Source: Nocardioides nematodiphilus | Lineage (GTDB): Bacteria > Actinomycetota > Actinomycetes > Propionibacteriales > Nocardioidaceae | Length of the DNA: 64,000 nt | NCBI RefSeq assembly: GCF_020216525.1 | Contig: NZ_JAIWOY010000002.1 | Coordinates: forward strand, 1 to 64,000 | Reading direction: 5' to 3' | Shown: in pieces, positions 1-9,791 of the stretch | How the letters are laid out: every line of letters starts with the position of its first letter | Numbering within the stretch: the stretch's first letter is position 1 | Translations under genes and position numbers: made by a program | The notes under the pieces: generated by a model | Databases searched by the model: none | The model's input: the letters and a program-made list of their open reading frames with translations, nothing else | What the model was told of the DNA's origin: nothing

Positions 1-259
1 AATCTGTCTGGGTGGCCTCGTTTTCGACCGTCGCTATGGCCTCGTTTTCAAGCGTCGTCGACAGTCGGACCGCCGCCTCCCTCAGCGTGGCTGCCCGCGA
101 TTGCCTTGGGAGGAGGCCGAGTCCCCGCAGGTGCGAGTCCAAGGTCCCACCGGAAACGATCCTCACGGCCCTCGCCGAGACCCGACCCGACGCGAGAACG
201 TAGGCAGGAACGTGTCAGGAAGATCCCGTCAGAGCGGGCCCACACCTAGGGAGAGGCTC
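1..259. other. Non-coding left edge, no gene recognised
   Basis: No open frame here has a recognisable protein. A 13-bp sequence, TGGCCTCGTTTTC, occurs twice about 26 bp apart near the very start. Position 133-150 carries a possible regulatory box, described separately. A truncated gene entering from the left cannot be excluded, but I see no sign of one. Confidence 0.5.
133..150. promoter_or_regulatory. Possible DosR-like box upstream of the DUF1918 gene
   Basis: On the minus strand the site reads GTGGGACCTTGGACTCGC. It shares GGGACCTT-GAC with the boxes at 3521, 10450 and 14569. It lies about 110 bp before the DUF1918 start, farther than the 54-59 bp seen for the others, so it is the weaker member of the set. 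Confidence 0.3.
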
Positions 260-463
260 ATGTACGCACATGCAGGCGAACGGATCGTGATCCGCAGCCA
301 CCACGTCGGCACGCCCGAGCGCGACGGCGAGATCCTCGAAGTCAGGCACGCCGACGGCTCTCCGCCGTACCGCGTGCGCTGGTCCGACGACGGCCACGAA
401 TCGCTCTTCTTCCCGGGCCCGGACGCCTACGTCGACCACGTCGATGTCGACGGCAAGGCCTAG
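260..463 (+). CDS. DUF1918 domain protein (Rv0569-like)
   Basis: This is a 67-residue protein made of a single DUF1918 domain, an SH3-like small barrel found in actinobacteria. The family signature DGSPPYRVRW is at about residues 33-42, followed by FFPGPDA near residue 52, as in mycobacterial Rv0569. The ATG follows GGGAGAGG by a short spacer. The molecular role of the family is unknown. Rv0569 belongs to the DosR hypoxia regulon, and the next gene is a PfkB kinase of a type also in that regulon, so a role under low oxygen or stress is inferred from context. Confidence 0.85.
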   Translation: MYAHAGERIVIRSHHVGTPERDGEILEVRHADGSPPYRVRWSDDGHESLFFPGPDAYVDHVDVDGKA

Positions 464-540
464 ACCGGTGAATGCTCAGCGACGCGGCTACGCTGCGCCG
501 GGCCCGGCCGCATCCGACTGCGCCATGGGAGTCGGCTGAG

Positions 541-1536
541 GTGGCGCCTCCAGACCGACGCATCGTGCGCCCCGAGGGGCCCGCGCCCGCCGTTCCCGGT
601 CGTCGCCGCGGTGCGCCACCGCGGGTGCTGACCTTGACGATGAGCCCGACACTCGACGACTCCTTCACCGTCCCCCGCCTCACTCCCGCCAGCAAGACGC
701 GGTGCGGACCAGCGCGGTTCGATCCCGGAGGAGGCGGCATCAACGTCGCCCGGGTCCTCCACGTGCTGGGCGAGCCATCGACAGCCGTCTTCCCGGTGGG
801 CGGCTACCTCGGCCAGTACGTGCAACACCTCCTCGGTTTGGAGGGGATCGCGACCGCTGGCGTCCCGGTGCACGGCGAGACCCGGCAGTCGCACCACGTG
901 GTCGACCAAGAGACCGGACTCGAGTACCGATTCGTGCTTCCCGGCGCACCGCTGCCCGTGGAGGACCAGCGACGGTGTCTCCGGGCGCTGCGGGAGCAGG
1001 CCGCCAACGCCGACTACGTCGTCCTCAGCGGCAGCTTCCCCGCCGGAGTCGCTCCTGACTTCGTCCTCGAGGTCGCGGCGCTCGCTCGTGACGTAGGTGC
1101 GCGCCTCGTCCTCGACACCTCAGGTGAGGCCCTCGCGCGGGTGCGCAACGCCTACCTGGTCAAACCGAGCGTGCGCGAGCTGGAGGAACTCGTCGGCCAC
1201 CAGCTCGAGCAGGTCACCGAGCAGGTGCGGGCCGCCCGCGAGTTCCTGTGCCATTCAGGCTCGACCGCGGTCGTGCTCTCCCGTGGTCAACAGGGCGTCG
1301 TCCTGGTGACCGACACCTACGCCGAGACCATCGCTGCCCACTCGGCGGAGGTGATCAGCACCGTGGGGGCAGGTGATGCCCTGGTCGCGGGCATCGTCGC
1401 CGGCCTGTGCAGGGACTGGGATCTGCCCCGGGCGACACGCTTCGGGGTCGCGTGCAGCGCGGCGATGACCGAGACAGCCGGCACGGCGCTCTTCACCATC
1501 GGCGAGCTGCGCCGTTTCAGCCACGAGGAGCTGTGA
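541..1536 (+). CDS. pfkB: PfkB-family sugar kinase (1-phosphofructokinase-like)
   Basis: A ribokinase/PfkB-fold kinase, expected to phosphorylate a hexose or hexose phosphate with ATP in the cytoplasm. The N-terminal strand reads RVLTLTMSPTLDDSF, followed by the PfkB glycine patch FDPGGGGINVARVLHVLG. The C-terminal signature STVGAGDALVAGIVAG carries the catalytic Asp and anion hole. It closely resembles the DosR-regulon PfkB of M. tuberculosis (Rv2029c), including YRFVLPG and LDTSG. The start is uncertain. GTG at 541 gives 331 residues with about 28 before the domain, GTG at 625 gives a minimal 303, and an upstream ATG at 472 is probably too early. It lies just downstream of the DUF1918 gene on the same strand. 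Confidence 0.85.
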   Translation: MAPPDRRIVRPEGPAPAVPGRRRGAPPRVLTLTMSPTLDDSFTVPRLTPASKTRCGPARFDPGGGGINVARVLHVLGEPSTAVFPVGGYLGQYVQHLLGLEGIATAGVPVHGETRQSHHVVDQETGLEYRFVLPGAPLPVEDQRRCLRALREQAANADYVVLSGSFPAGVAPDFVLEVAALARDVGARLVLDTSGEALARVRNAYLVKPSVRELEELVGHQLEQVTEQVRAAREFLCHSGSTAVVLSRGQQGVVLVTDTYAETIAAHSAEVISTVGAGDALVAGIVAGLCRDWDLPRATRFGVACSAAMTETAGTALFTIGELRRFSHEEL

Positions 1537-1641
1537 CGCCCGGCCGCACGGGTTGCCAGGACCGCCTGCTGGCCACACAGGCCGGGGCAGATGCTCCGGC
1601 TCAGCGGCGGCAAGCACCTCGACCCCGGCGGGTCTGCACCG

Positions 1642-2526
1642 TCAAGCCGGGTGCGTACTCGCCGAAGCAGTCTCACGAGGGGTGAGGGCCATTCCGTCGG
1701 CATCGTCGGTGTGCAGGCGACCCCCACCACCCTCGGCGCGGCCGGTCTCGACGGCGCTCGCCGCCTCCCGTGCCATGAAGTGAGTGAGCTCCTCGATGGT
1801 GCTCATCAACGGCGCGGGAAAGACGACAGTGGTGTTCTTGTCCATACCGATCTCGACGATGCTCTGCAGATTGCGCAGCTGCAGCGCGACCGGGTGCTTC
1901 ATCATCACGTCCGAAGCCTCACCGAGCGCATTGGCCGCCAGGGCCTCGCCCTCGGCATTGATGATCTTGGCGCGCTTCTCCCGCTCGGCCTCAGCCTGCT
2001 TGGCCATCGCCCGCTTCATCGAGTCGGGCAGCTGGATGTCCTTGAGCTCGACTAGGGTCACCTCGACACCCCAGTCGACCGTCGTGACGTCGAGGATGTG
2101 GCGGATGTCGTCGTTGATCTTGTCGGTCTCCGCGAGCGTCTCGTCCAGGCTGTGCTGCCCGACGACCTTGCGCAGTGTCGTCTGCGCGATCTGATCGATG
2201 GCCGCCCGCACGTTCTCGATCGCGACGACGGACTTCACTGCGTCGACGATACGAAAGTAGGCGACGGCCGAGACGTCGACGCTGACGTTGTCGCGAGTGA
2301 TGATGCCCTGCGACTGGATCGGCATCGTCACCACCCGCAGCGACACCCGGTGCAAGACATCGACGACCGGAATGATCAGCCGCAGCCCCGGTTGGCGCGT
2401 GTCGCGCAGCCGCCCGAACCGGAACAGCACGCCTCGCTCGTACTGTTTAACGACTCGGACGGCAAGCGCCAGCGCGAGCAGGGCGAGCAGGACCAGGACG
2501 ACAAGGATTCCGATGACAGCGTTCAT
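1642..2526 (-). CDS. SPFH/Band 7 (stomatin-like) membrane protein
   Basis: A 294-residue slipin/stomatin-type protein. It has one N-terminal membrane helix ([20 protein letters not shown]), then the Band 7 domain starting [16 protein letters not shown], and an Ala/Glu-rich coiled segment ([21 protein letters not shown]) typical of oligomerising stomatins. Such proteins scaffold membrane microdomains; no catalytic activity is expected. It starts 12 bp after the stop of the universal stress protein gene at 2538-3464 and so is probably co-transcribed with it. Unlike the second SPFH gene at 41657, it has no NfeD neighbour. It converges with pfkB. Confidence 0.88.
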   Translation of the reverse strand: MNAVIGILVVLVLLALLALALAVRVVKQYERGVLFRFGRLRDTRQPGLRLIIPVVDVLHRVSLRVVTMPIQSQGIITRDNVSVDVSAVAYFRIVDAVKSVVAIENVRAAIDQIAQTTLRKVVGQHSLDETLAETDKINDDIRHILDVTTVDWGVEVTLVELKDIQLPDSMKRAMAKQAEAEREKRAKIINAEGEALAANALGEASDVMMKHPVALQLRNLQSIVEIGMDKNTTVVFPAPLMSTIEELTHFMAREAASAVETGRAEGGGGRLHTDDADGMALTPRETASASTHPA

Positions 2527-2537
2527 GGCGCGTCCTC

Positions 2538-3464
2538 TCAGGGGTAGGTGTCGGTGAGGCGTTCTGACCCGGGATTCCCGGCCGCCACGGCCCGTTCCGG
2601 GACGGTGACGCCGGCCGGCGGCACGACGACGATGGGACACCGGCCGGCCTTGATGAGGGCCCTCCCGGTCCGGCCGAGGTGCGCGTGGAGGACGTGCGGA
2701 CGACGTTCCAGGACCAACAGGTCACTGGTGGCCGACTCCTCGCCGAGGACCGCGCTGGGTCGACCGTGGACGAAACGGACCTCGGACGCGACCTGTGGGT
2801 GCTCGGCCTGCACCGCAGCGGTCGCCTCCGCCAGCAGATCCCGCAGATGCACCGATGGCAGGTCGGCCTCCGCCGAGGTCATCAGCCCCTCGGCGGGCGG
2901 CAGCCCGGAGGCGTGAACCACCCGCACGTCCCCATGATGCTGCTCAGCGATCTCGAACGCGGTTGCGATGAGGCCGTGGCATGAGCTGATGTCGCGAACA
3001 CCGACGGTGATGATCGGGCGCTCGGCCGGCTCGGTGGACCAGGTGGCCGGTACGACGAAGACCGGCACGGCGCAGTGGGTGCTCACGCCGATGAGGGTGG
3101 AGCCGCTGCCGAGGCGCTCCATCGAGGAGCGCTCGTCGGTGCCGAGCACGATCGCGTCGCCGAGCTCAGCCGCTCGTACCAGGCTGTTGACGGCCGTCCC
3201 GTGCAGGAGCCCGGTGCTCACGCGTTCGGTGCCGAGGGTCTGCTCGGCCAGGCGAGCCGCGTCGCTGAGCAGCTGCCGACCGGAGCTCTCGAGGTGTTCA
3301 AGGCTGACCTCGTAGACGGCACCCGCGCGGACCACTTGCGGCACCACGTGGGCGAGCATCAGCCGCGCTCCCCTGCTCTGGGCCAGGTGCGTCGCGTAGC
3401 GCAGCGCGGCCGGAGCGGAAACGGACTCGTTGATGCCCGCCACGATCGTCGTGTTCTTGTTCAT
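2538..3464 (-). CDS. Tandem-domain universal stress protein
   Basis: A 308-residue protein with two UspA domains, about residues 1-145 and 155-305. Domain 1 begins [20 protein letters not shown] and domain 2 begins [16 protein letters not shown]. The C-terminal end, [20 protein letters not shown], matches the nucleotide-binding end of the fold (G-x-x-x-x-x-L-x-x-x-x-x-CP-V/I). Double USPs of this kind (as Rv2028c, Rv2005c) dominate mycobacterial hypoxia regulons. The ATG at 3464 is chosen because the fold starts at once and a palindromic box lies 57 bp upstream. It is first in an operon with the SPFH gene. Confidence 0.9.
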   Translation of the reverse strand: MNKNTTIVAGINESVSAPAALRYATHLAQSRGARLMLAHVVPQVVRAGAVYEVSLEHLESSGRQLLSDAARLAEQTLGTERVSTGLLHGTAVNSLVRAAELGDAIVLGTDERSSMERLGSGSTLIGVSTHCAVPVFVVPATWSTEPAERPIITVGVRDISSCHGLIATAFEIAEQHHGDVRVVHASGLPPAEGLMTSAEADLPSVHLRDLLAEATAAVQAEHPQVASEVRFVHGRPSAVLGEESATSDLLVLERRPHVLHAHLGRTGRALIKAGRCPIVVVPPAGVTVPERAVAAGNPGSERLTDTYP

Positions 3465-3520
3465 GACTCCAGCATCGGAGACGTCCTGCCGTCGCAAGAG
3501 GGTCGTGAGGCCCGAGTCGG

Positions 3521-3538
3521 CCGGGACCTTCGACGTCC
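3521..3538. promoter_or_regulatory. DosR-like palindromic box before universal stress protein
   Basis: Reads CCGGGACCTTCGACGTCC. It lies 57 bp before the ATG of the stress protein at 3464. It shares the core GGGxCyTTCGAC with sites at 10450 and 14569, which sit at the same distance from their genes. The layout, GGGAC / TT / GNCC, resembles the palindrome bound by DosR/DevR response regulators. No regulator gene is in the window, so the regulator is inferred. Confidence 0.5.
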
Positions 3539-3539
3539 A

Positions 3540-6296
3540 TCAGGGACGATCACGCAGGCGGCGAGGAACACCGGCATCAACCGCACGCGCGGGTGCGAGC
3601 TGCAGCTTCACGTCGACAACCCGGCAGCCGGAGGCGTCGACGTGGACTGGGTTCACGTCGAGCTCGGCCACCTCCGGCACCTCGGTCCCCAGGAGTCCGA
3701 GAGCGACGATCAGGTCGGTCAGCGCGTCCACGTCGGCAGGCGGTGTGTCGCGGTGTCCGGCGAGCAGGGGAAAGATCCGAAGCGCGCGCAGCGCTCGCTC
3801 TGCGGCCGCGCGGGTGATCGGTGGGAGGAGGAAGGTGCGGTCGGCCCAGACGTCGGTGTGCACGCCACCCGCCGCGACCATCACCAACGGGCCGAACCGG
3901 TCGTCGCGGACCAGCCCGAGGGCGATCTCGGTGCCCTCGCTCATCGGTTGCACCAGCACGGAGGAGTCGTCGCGAGCGAGCAGCTCATCGATCTGGGCCA
4001 CGGCGGTGCGGACCTGCGCGGCATCCGTCAGCCGGAGTCGCACCAGTCCCCGCTCCGTCTTGTGCACGACCTGAGCGTTGGCAGCCTTCACCGCGACCGG
4101 CCACCCCACCTCCTCGGCCGCCCTCACCGCGTCGTCGGCTCCTGTGACCACCTTGCCGACGGGCGCGAGGCCGTACGGCGCGAGCAGCTCGCCCACCTCG
4201 CCTGCCGACAGCCACCGACCGGACCCGTCCGCGCCGAGGGGTGAGAAGGTTCGTACGAGCTCGGCTCCTCGGTGCATGCGGTCGCGTTCGACGGGTGGCG
4301 TGATCTCCTCCGGAGCCTCCCGCCAGGCCGCATAGGCGGCCGCGTGCGCGATGGAGCGCAGGGCCATCTCGACCGAGGGGTAGGCGACGCTGCCAGAGGC
4401 ACGCGGGCTCTGCCACAGGCTGCCCATCGCCACCACGATCAGCGGCCGTGGCGTGGACTGGCCGGCGAGCCGCAGCAGACGGGTCACGGCAGCAGCACCG
4501 TCGCTGATGCGGGTCGGGACGACCACGGCGAGGAGAGCGTCGACCTCACCGCTGGTCACCAAGGCCGCGGCGAGCGCCTCGAGATGCTCGGGGGTCGCCG
4601 CCGCGCCCGCGTCGACGGGGTTCCCGGCACCGGCGAGGGCCGGGCACACGGACGCGAGCCGCCGGCCCAGCTCGCGGCTCAGTGGGGGGACGTGAAGACC
4701 GAGCTGTTCGGCCGTGTCGGCTGCCAGGACCCCTGTTCCACCGGCATTGGTCAGGATGCCGAGACGTCGACCAACAGGGCGTGGCTGACCGGTGAGCACC
4801 AGCGCGGCACCAGCCATCTCCTCCGCGGACGAGCAGGGGATCACCCCGGCCGCAGCGAAGAGGGCCCCGACGTAGGCCGCCGGCGTCGTGGCTGCCGCCG
4901 TGTGCGACGCACCGCCTCTGGCACCCGAGGTCGATCGTCCGCCCACGACTGCCAGCAGCGGCTTACGCCGAGCGAAGGTGCGTGCCACCCGCGCGAACTT
5001 CAGCGGGTTGCCGAACGACTCGAGGTAGAGCAGCGCGGCACTCACGTCCTCCTCGTCGGTCCAGGCCGCGAGCAGGTCGTTGCTGGAGACGTCGACCTTG
5101 TCGCCCAGGGAGACGAAGTAGCGGAGCCCGAGGTCGAGGTCGTGGGCGACGTCGAGCAGCGTGATCCCGACACCCCCGGACTGGGACGCCACGGCGATGC
5201 CCCCGCCTCGCGGGACCTCGTCGCCGAAGGTGGCATCCAGATGGACGTCCGGCCCCTGTGACAACAGCCCCAGGCAGTTCGGCCCGACGATCCGCATGCT
5301 GGCGCGCCGGGCCAGGTCGAGGATCTCGCGTTGGAGGTGGCGCCCGTCCGGGCCGAGCTCCTCGAACCCCGATGACACGACGACCGCTGCCCGGATCCCG
5401 GCAGCTGCCGCGTCGGTGAGCACACCGAGGACGGCCGCGGCGGGCACTGCCACGACAGCGAGGTCGACGGGGTCTGGAGCATCAGCGAAGGTCCGCCACA
5501 CCGGCACTCCGGCAATCGTCGTTCGGCTCGGGTCGATGACCGTCGCGGCGCCGTCGAAGCTCCCCGCGACGATCGAGCGCAGGATGGCGGCGCCCACGCC
5601 GGTGCCGTCGGACCGGACGCCGGCGACTGCGACCGAACGCGGCCGCAGGAGCGGGCGCAACGACTCGGCCTGCGCCGTGCGCTCCTTCGCGTCGGCGGCC
5701 GCGAGCGCCTCCAGGACCAGGTCGATGTCGAGACTCAACACGACGGTCCCGCGCTCATTGCGTGAGGTCTCCGCGAATCCGGCGTCGGCGAGGACCGCGA
5801 GCATCTCGGTGTTGGTGCTCAAGACATCAGCAGTGAACCGCGTGATGCCGCGTCTGCGGGCCGCGGCCGCCAGGTGCTCGAGCAGGAGGCTGCCCAGGCC
5901 GAGGCCACGCGCGGGCAATGCGACGACGAACGCCACCTCTGCGGTGTCCGGGCCCAGCGGCTCCGCAGTACCGAGCGCGACGGCGCCGCCGTCGCGCTCG
6001 GCGAGCAGTGCGATGGTCCCATCGCTGGTCGCAAGATGGCGGACATAGTCCTCGGCAAGCCGAGGGCCGGAGCCGAAGAAGCGGCTGCGGTAGCCGTCCT
6101 CGCCGAGTCGGGTGTGAAGGTCGCGGACCGCCTCGCGGTCGTCGCGCGTCATCGGGCGGAGCGTCGCGATGGAGCCGTCATGCAGCAGCACATCGACCCG
6201 TCCCAGGCCGTACACGCCGGGCGCGCGCGTGGCCTCGCCGGTCGGATGGCCGGTGGTATCGGAGGCGGACGCGGCGACCGTCGGTTCGGGTGACAT
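3540..6296 (-). CDS. GNAT-acyl-CoA synthetase fusion (protein lysine acetyltransferase, Pat-like)
   Basis: A protein of about 918 residues. It begins with a GNAT acetyltransferase domain (about residues 40-200; ARGLGLGSLLLEHLAAAA is the acetyl-CoA loop). This is followed by an NDP-forming acyl-CoA synthetase region: a CoA-binding domain (GPNCLGLLSQG), succinyl-CoA-ligase-like flavodoxin domains, and a C-terminal ATP-grasp domain (AVKAANAQVVHKTERGLVRL). The motif GGASHTAAA keeps the His that is phosphorylated in true acyl-CoA synthetases. This order matches streptomycete Pat, which acetylates acyl-CoA synthetases; E. coli PatZ has the reverse order. Hence either protein acetylation or acetate-CoA ligation is possible. 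ATG 6296 is preferred over GTG 6338. Confidence 0.82.
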   Translation of the reverse strand: MSPEPTVAASASDTTGHPTGEATRAPGVYGLGRVDVLLHDGSIATLRPMTRDDREAVRDLHTRLGEDGYRSRFFGSGPRLAEDYVRHLATSDGTIALLAERDGGAVALGTAEPLGPDTAEVAFVVALPARGLGLGSLLLEHLAAAARRRGITRFTADVLSTNTEMLAVLADAGFAETSRNERGTVVLSLDIDLVLEALAAADAKERTAQAESLRPLLRPRSVAVAGVRSDGTGVGAAILRSIVAGSFDGAATVIDPSRTTIAGVPVWRTFADAPDPVDLAVVAVPAAAVLGVLTDAAAAGIRAAVVVSSGFEELGPDGRHLQREILDLARRASMRIVGPNCLGLLSQGPDVHLDATFGDEVPRGGGIAVASQSGGVGITLLDVAHDLDLGLRYFVSLGDKVDVSSNDLLAAWTDEEDVSAALLYLESFGNPLKFARVARTFARRKPLLAVVGGRSTSGARGGASHTAAATTPAAYVGALFAAAGVIPCSSAEEMAGAALVLTGQPRPVGRRLGILTNAGGTGVLAADTAEQLGLHVPPLSRELGRRLASVCPALAGAGNPVDAGAAATPEHLEALAAALVTSGEVDALLAVVVPTRISDGAAAVTRLLRLAGQSTPRPLIVVAMGSLWQSPRASGSVAYPSVEMALRSIAHAAAYAAWREAPEEITPPVERDRMHRGAELVRTFSPLGADGSGRWLSAGEVGELLAPYGLAPVGKVVTGADDAVRAAEEVGWPVAVKAANAQVVHKTERGLVRLRLTDAAQVRTAVAQIDELLARDDSSVLVQPMSEGTEIALGLVRDDRFGPLVMVAAGGVHTDVWADRTFLLPPITRAAAERALRALRIFPLLAGHRDTPPADVDALTDLIVALGLLGTEVPEVAELDVNPVHVDASGCRVVDVKLQLAPARAVDAGVPRRLRDRP

Positions 6297-6331
6297 GACT
6301 TCATCTGACCTGGAGTTCGGCTGCGCGGCAC

Positions 6332-6349
6332 GTGGCAAGGGTCCCGAAG
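6332..6349. promoter_or_regulatory. Possible DosR-like box in divergent promoter
   Basis: The minus strand reads CTTCGGGACCCTTGCC. It keeps the TTCGGGAC half-site of the other boxes but has a poor second half. It lies 54 bp before the ABC transporter start at 6403 and 36 bp before the synthetase start at 6296, so it could serve either gene. Confidence 0.3.
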
Positions 6350-6402
6350 ATCAGGGTCTCTCTGCCCTCGCCGCCACGATGCCGCCCGCGCAGAGTCGAG
6401 GG

Positions 6403-7194
6403 ATGATCGATCGAGATTCCGAGCAGACCGCCGGCCAGACCGCCAGGCAGATCGCCGCGCAGGCCCAGGGCCTGGTGAAGGTCTACGGCAACGGCGCTGC
6501 CTCCGTACGGGCGCTCGACGGTGTCGACCTGGCCGTCGAGGCCGGGCGATTCACCGTCGTCATGGGTGCCTCGGGATCGGGGAAGTCGACCTTGATGCAT
6601 TGCCTGGCCGGCTTGGAGAAACCGACGGCCGGCACCGTGACCGTAGCCGGCGAGTCGCTCGGATCCCTGTCCGATAAGCGACTGACGATGCTGCGCCGTG
6701 ACCGGGTCGGCTTCGTGTTCCAGGCGTTCAACCTCATTCCCACGCTCACGGCACGGGAGAACATCTTGCTGCCACTGTCGCTCGCGGGTCGACGCCCGGA
6801 TCCTGCCTGGTGGGATCTGATCATCGGCCGGCTGCGCCTCGAGGACAGGTTGGATCATCGGCCCGGCCAGCTCTCCGGGGGCCAGCAGCAACGGGTCGCG
6901 TGCGCTCGCGCGCTGTTGGGGCGACCGACCATCATCTTCGCTGACGAGCCGACCGGCAACCTCGACAGCAGGTCGTCCGGCGAGATCATGACGCTGCTGC
7001 GCAGCAGCGTCGACGACTTCGGTCAGACCGTGGTGATGGTCACCCACGACCCGGTCGGCGCGTCCTACAGCGACCGGGTCGTGTTCCTCGCAGACGGCCG
7101 CATCGTCGAGGACGCCACGGACGTGACGGTGGCCGACATCTTGTCCCGCCTCGCCAGGCTCCAGCCGGCGACCGCCGAGACGGGCGGTTCGTGA
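6403..7194 (+). CDS. ABC transporter ATPase (MacB/LolD type)
   Basis: A 263-residue nucleotide-binding subunit. Walker A is GASGSGKST, the Q-loop is [18 protein letters not shown], the signature is [16 protein letters not shown], Walker B is [13 protein letters not shown] and the H-loop is MVTHDP. The FQAFNLIP and DEPTGNLD motifs are typical of the LolD/FtsE/MacB family, which powers FtsX-like permeases rather than classical importers. The next gene overlaps by four bases (GTGA) and encodes that permease. A box of the stress-island type lies 54 bp upstream. The substrate is unknown; lipid, peptide or envelope-stress transport is usual for the family. Confidence 0.93.
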   Translation: MIDRDSEQTAGQTARQIAAQAQGLVKVYGNGAASVRALDGVDLAVEAGRFTVVMGASGSGKSTLMHCLAGLEKPTAGTVTVAGESLGSLSDKRLTMLRRDRVGFVFQAFNLIPTLTARENILLPLSLAGRRPDPAWWDLIIGRLRLEDRLDHRPGQLSGGQQQRVACARALLGRPTIIFADEPTGNLDSRSSGEIMTLLRSSVDDFGQTVVMVTHDPVGASYSDRVVFLADGRIVEDATDVTVADILSRLARLQPATAETGGS

Positions 7195-9725
7195 TGCTGC
7201 GCTACGCGCTGCGCAACCTCCTCGCACGCAAGGCGCGGCTGGGCATGAGCCTGCTCTCCATTGCCCTGGGTGTCGCGTTCCTCGCCGGTGTGCTCACCTT
7301 CGACCACGGGCTACGGCACACCTTCGACAACATCTTGGACGGATCGACGCCCGACGCCGTGGTGCGTGTCGCCGGCGCTGACCAGACGAGCGGGCAGGCC
7401 ACGACGGCGACGCTGACACCCGAAGACGTCGCCAGGCTGGCGGCCCTGCCCGAGGCCGCTGCCGCCTACGGCAACGTCGTCGGCCATGGCGTGAGCCTGG
7501 TCGGTCATGACGGAAGGCTGGTCGGAGGCAACGGTGCACCGACTCTGGCCTTCAACCGCACAGCGTCGCGCAACCTGCTCGGCGAACCGATCATGCAGCT
7601 GCAGCAGGGCCACTGGCCGCAGGGGCCGCGAGACCTGACGATGGACGCCCGGGCTGCCGATCGCGCAGGCTACCGGATCGGGGACGAGGTCACGCTCGTG
7701 GTTCCGACGTCCGCGCTGGTGGCTCACCTGCGCCTGGTCGGTACGGCCACATTCACCGGTGGTGGTACGGCCGGCGCGATCCTGCTGCTGGTGAGCACCC
7801 AGGGAGCGCAACAGCTCTTCCTCGGTGGCCGCGACGCCTACAGCAGCGTGGACCTTGCGGCGGCTGCCGGTACCTCGCCCGACCAATTGGTCACCGCCGC
7901 CCGCCGCGTCCTGCCGAGCGGCTTCGAGGCGGTCACCGGCAAGCAGGCCGTCGATGAGGCTCAGGACTCGATCGGCGCCGTCCTCGGCGCGGTCACGACG
8001 TTCTTCCTCGTCTTCGCGGGCATCGCGGTGATCGTGTGTGGGCTGCTGATCCTGAACACCTTCACGATCCTGGTCGCCCAACGCACCCGGGAGCTGGCGG
8101 TGCTCCGCGCGCTCGGGGCGTCACGCGCGCAGGTGTCACGCTCTGTGCTCATCGAGGCGAGCGTCCTTGCGTGTGTCGCCACGATGCTCGGCGTCGTCGG
8201 CGGTTGGGGCCTGGCCCGCGGATTGGCCGCGGCCTTCGCCGCCCTCGGCCTGGAGATCGCAGGCTCCGCGCTGACCCTGACCACGTCGACGGTGGTCCTC
8301 TGTGCGGTCGTCGGCATCACCGGCACCGTCGTCGCGGCCTACGTCCCAGCCCGCCGGGCAGGACGTGTTCCGCCGGTGGCAGCGATGCAGGTGACCGCCC
8401 CCACAGGGGCGGGCACCCGACAGCGGCTCCTGATCGCCGGCGCCCTTCTCGCCGTTGGTGTCCTGGCCGCCACCGCCGGGCTGACCGGCGTCTGGGGACA
8501 CCGCAGTCTGTGGGTGGGCGGCGCCGGCGTCGTCTGGATCGTGGCACTCGCCACCAGCTGCGGCACCGTCGGCCGGCCCCTGTTGGCACTGCTGCGTGAA
8601 GCCTTCACGCGGCTGTTCGGCGTCACCGGCCAGCTGGGCGGCCAGAACGCCCTGCGCGATTCGCGGCGTACCGGCGCCACTGCCTCGGCCCTGATGATCG
8701 GGATGGCGGTCGTCTCCACGATCAGCATCCTTGCGGCCTCACTCAACCGGTCGGTGGACGACCTGGTCGACCAGAACTTCGCCGCCGACTTCATCGTCAC
8801 GAGCCCGGCCTACACCCCCTTCCCCACCAGCATCGGCGACAGGCTGGCGACGGTGGAAGGCGTCGGTCTCGTGGTGCGTCAGCAGGTGGCGCAGGCGACG
8901 TTGGACGGGCGCTCGGTCATGATCGACGGGAACGACGCCTCCTTCGACCGGATCTACCGACTCGACATCCTCGCTGGGACCCCACGTCTGGACGCCGGGC
9001 AGGCGCTGGTCGACTCCGACACGGCCAGGGCCCACGGCTGGCGCGTCGGCAGCGGGTTCACGGTGCAATTCCCCGGTCTGCACGTGCTCCGACTACACGT
9101 TGCCGGGATCGCCAGGACCTCCCAGGTCACCGCGCCGATCAGCGTGCCCATCGATGACCTGGCTGCGGCCGGCGTGGCACGGCAGGACAGCGCCGTCAGC
9201 ATCCTGCTCGCACCCGGTGCCGACGCCCACGCCGTACACCAGCGGCTTGACGCCGCGATCGCCGACGTGCCGGTCGTCTCGGTCCAGGACAAGGCGCAAT
9301 ACGCTGCAGCCATCCACGGCCAGGTCAACCAGCTGCTCTACCTGATCTACGGCCTGCTCGCGCTGGCGGTGATCATCGCTGTGCTGGGGATCGTCAACAC
9401 GCTCGGACTCAGCGTCGTCGAGCGTACGCGCGAGCTCGGGCTCCTTCGTGCGGTCGGGGTGAGCCGGGTACAGCTGCGGGCGATGATCACCTTGGAGTCG
9501 GTTGCCACGGCCCTGCTCGGTGCCGCGCTGGGTGTGGTTGTCGGTCTGGCTACCGGCGTGCTGTTGCGGCAGGCACTCTCCGACGACATCACCAGCCTGG
9601 ATGTCCCGGTGTGGCAGTTGCTGGTCTTCCTCGCTGGGTCCGTGGCGGCCGGGGTCCTCGCTGCGACGGTGCCCGCTGTCCGCGCGTCGCGGTTGGACGT
9701 GCTGCAGGCGATCGCGACCGAGTGA
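7191..9725 (+). CDS. FtsX-like ABC transporter permease (double FtsX domain)
   Basis: An 844-residue permease. One helix lies near residues 15-35 (LLSIALGVAFLAGVLTF), followed by a MacB-type extracytoplasmic domain. A block of three helices (about 265-385), a linker pair of helices (about 410-460), a second extracytoplasmic domain and a final three-helix FtsX block (about 710-830, with RTRELGLLRAVGVSRVQLR) complete it. Two FtsX blocks in one chain give about ten helices, the layout of actinobacterial LolCE-like permeases. The start is GTG 7191 or ATG 7194, overlapping the ATPase stop. The pair forms one transporter; cargo cannot be told from sequence. Confidence 0.92.
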   Translation: MMLRYALRNLLARKARLGMSLLSIALGVAFLAGVLTFDHGLRHTFDNILDGSTPDAVVRVAGADQTSGQATTATLTPEDVARLAALPEAAAAYGNVVGHGVSLVGHDGRLVGGNGAPTLAFNRTASRNLLGEPIMQLQQGHWPQGPRDLTMDARAADRAGYRIGDEVTLVVPTSALVAHLRLVGTATFTGGGTAGAILLLVSTQGAQQLFLGGRDAYSSVDLAAAAGTSPDQLVTAARRVLPSGFEAVTGKQAVDEAQDSIGAVLGAVTTFFLVFAGIAVIVCGLLILNTFTILVAQRTRELAVLRALGASRAQVSRSVLIEASVLACVATMLGVVGGWGLARGLAAAFAALGLEIAGSALTLTTSTVVLCAVVGITGTVVAAYVPARRAGRVPPVAAMQVTAPTGAGTRQRLLIAGALLAVGVLAATAGLTGVWGHRSLWVGGAGVVWIVALATSCGTVGRPLLALLREAFTRLFGVTGQLGGQNALRDSRRTGATASALMIGMAVVSTISILAASLNRSVDDLVDQNFAADFIVTSPAYTPFPTSIGDRLATVEGVGLVVRQQVAQATLDGRSVMIDGNDASFDRIYRLDILAGTPRLDAGQALVDSDTARAHGWRVGSGFTVQFPGLHVLRLHVAGIARTSQVTAPISVPIDDLAAAGVARQDSAVSILLAPGADAHAVHQRLDAAIADVPVVSVQDKAQYAAAIHGQVNQLLYLIYGLLALAVIIAVLGIVNTLGLSVVERTRELGLLRAVGVSRVQLRAMITLESVATALLGAALGVVVGLATGVLLRQALSDDITSLDVPVWQLLVFLAGSVAAGVLAATVPAVRASRLDVLQAIATE

Positions 9726-9791
9726 TCTGTCGTCCGCACACTCTGCAGCCTGCAGCGCCTCCGGACGCGGGACGCCTCCGGATCCGCACGA

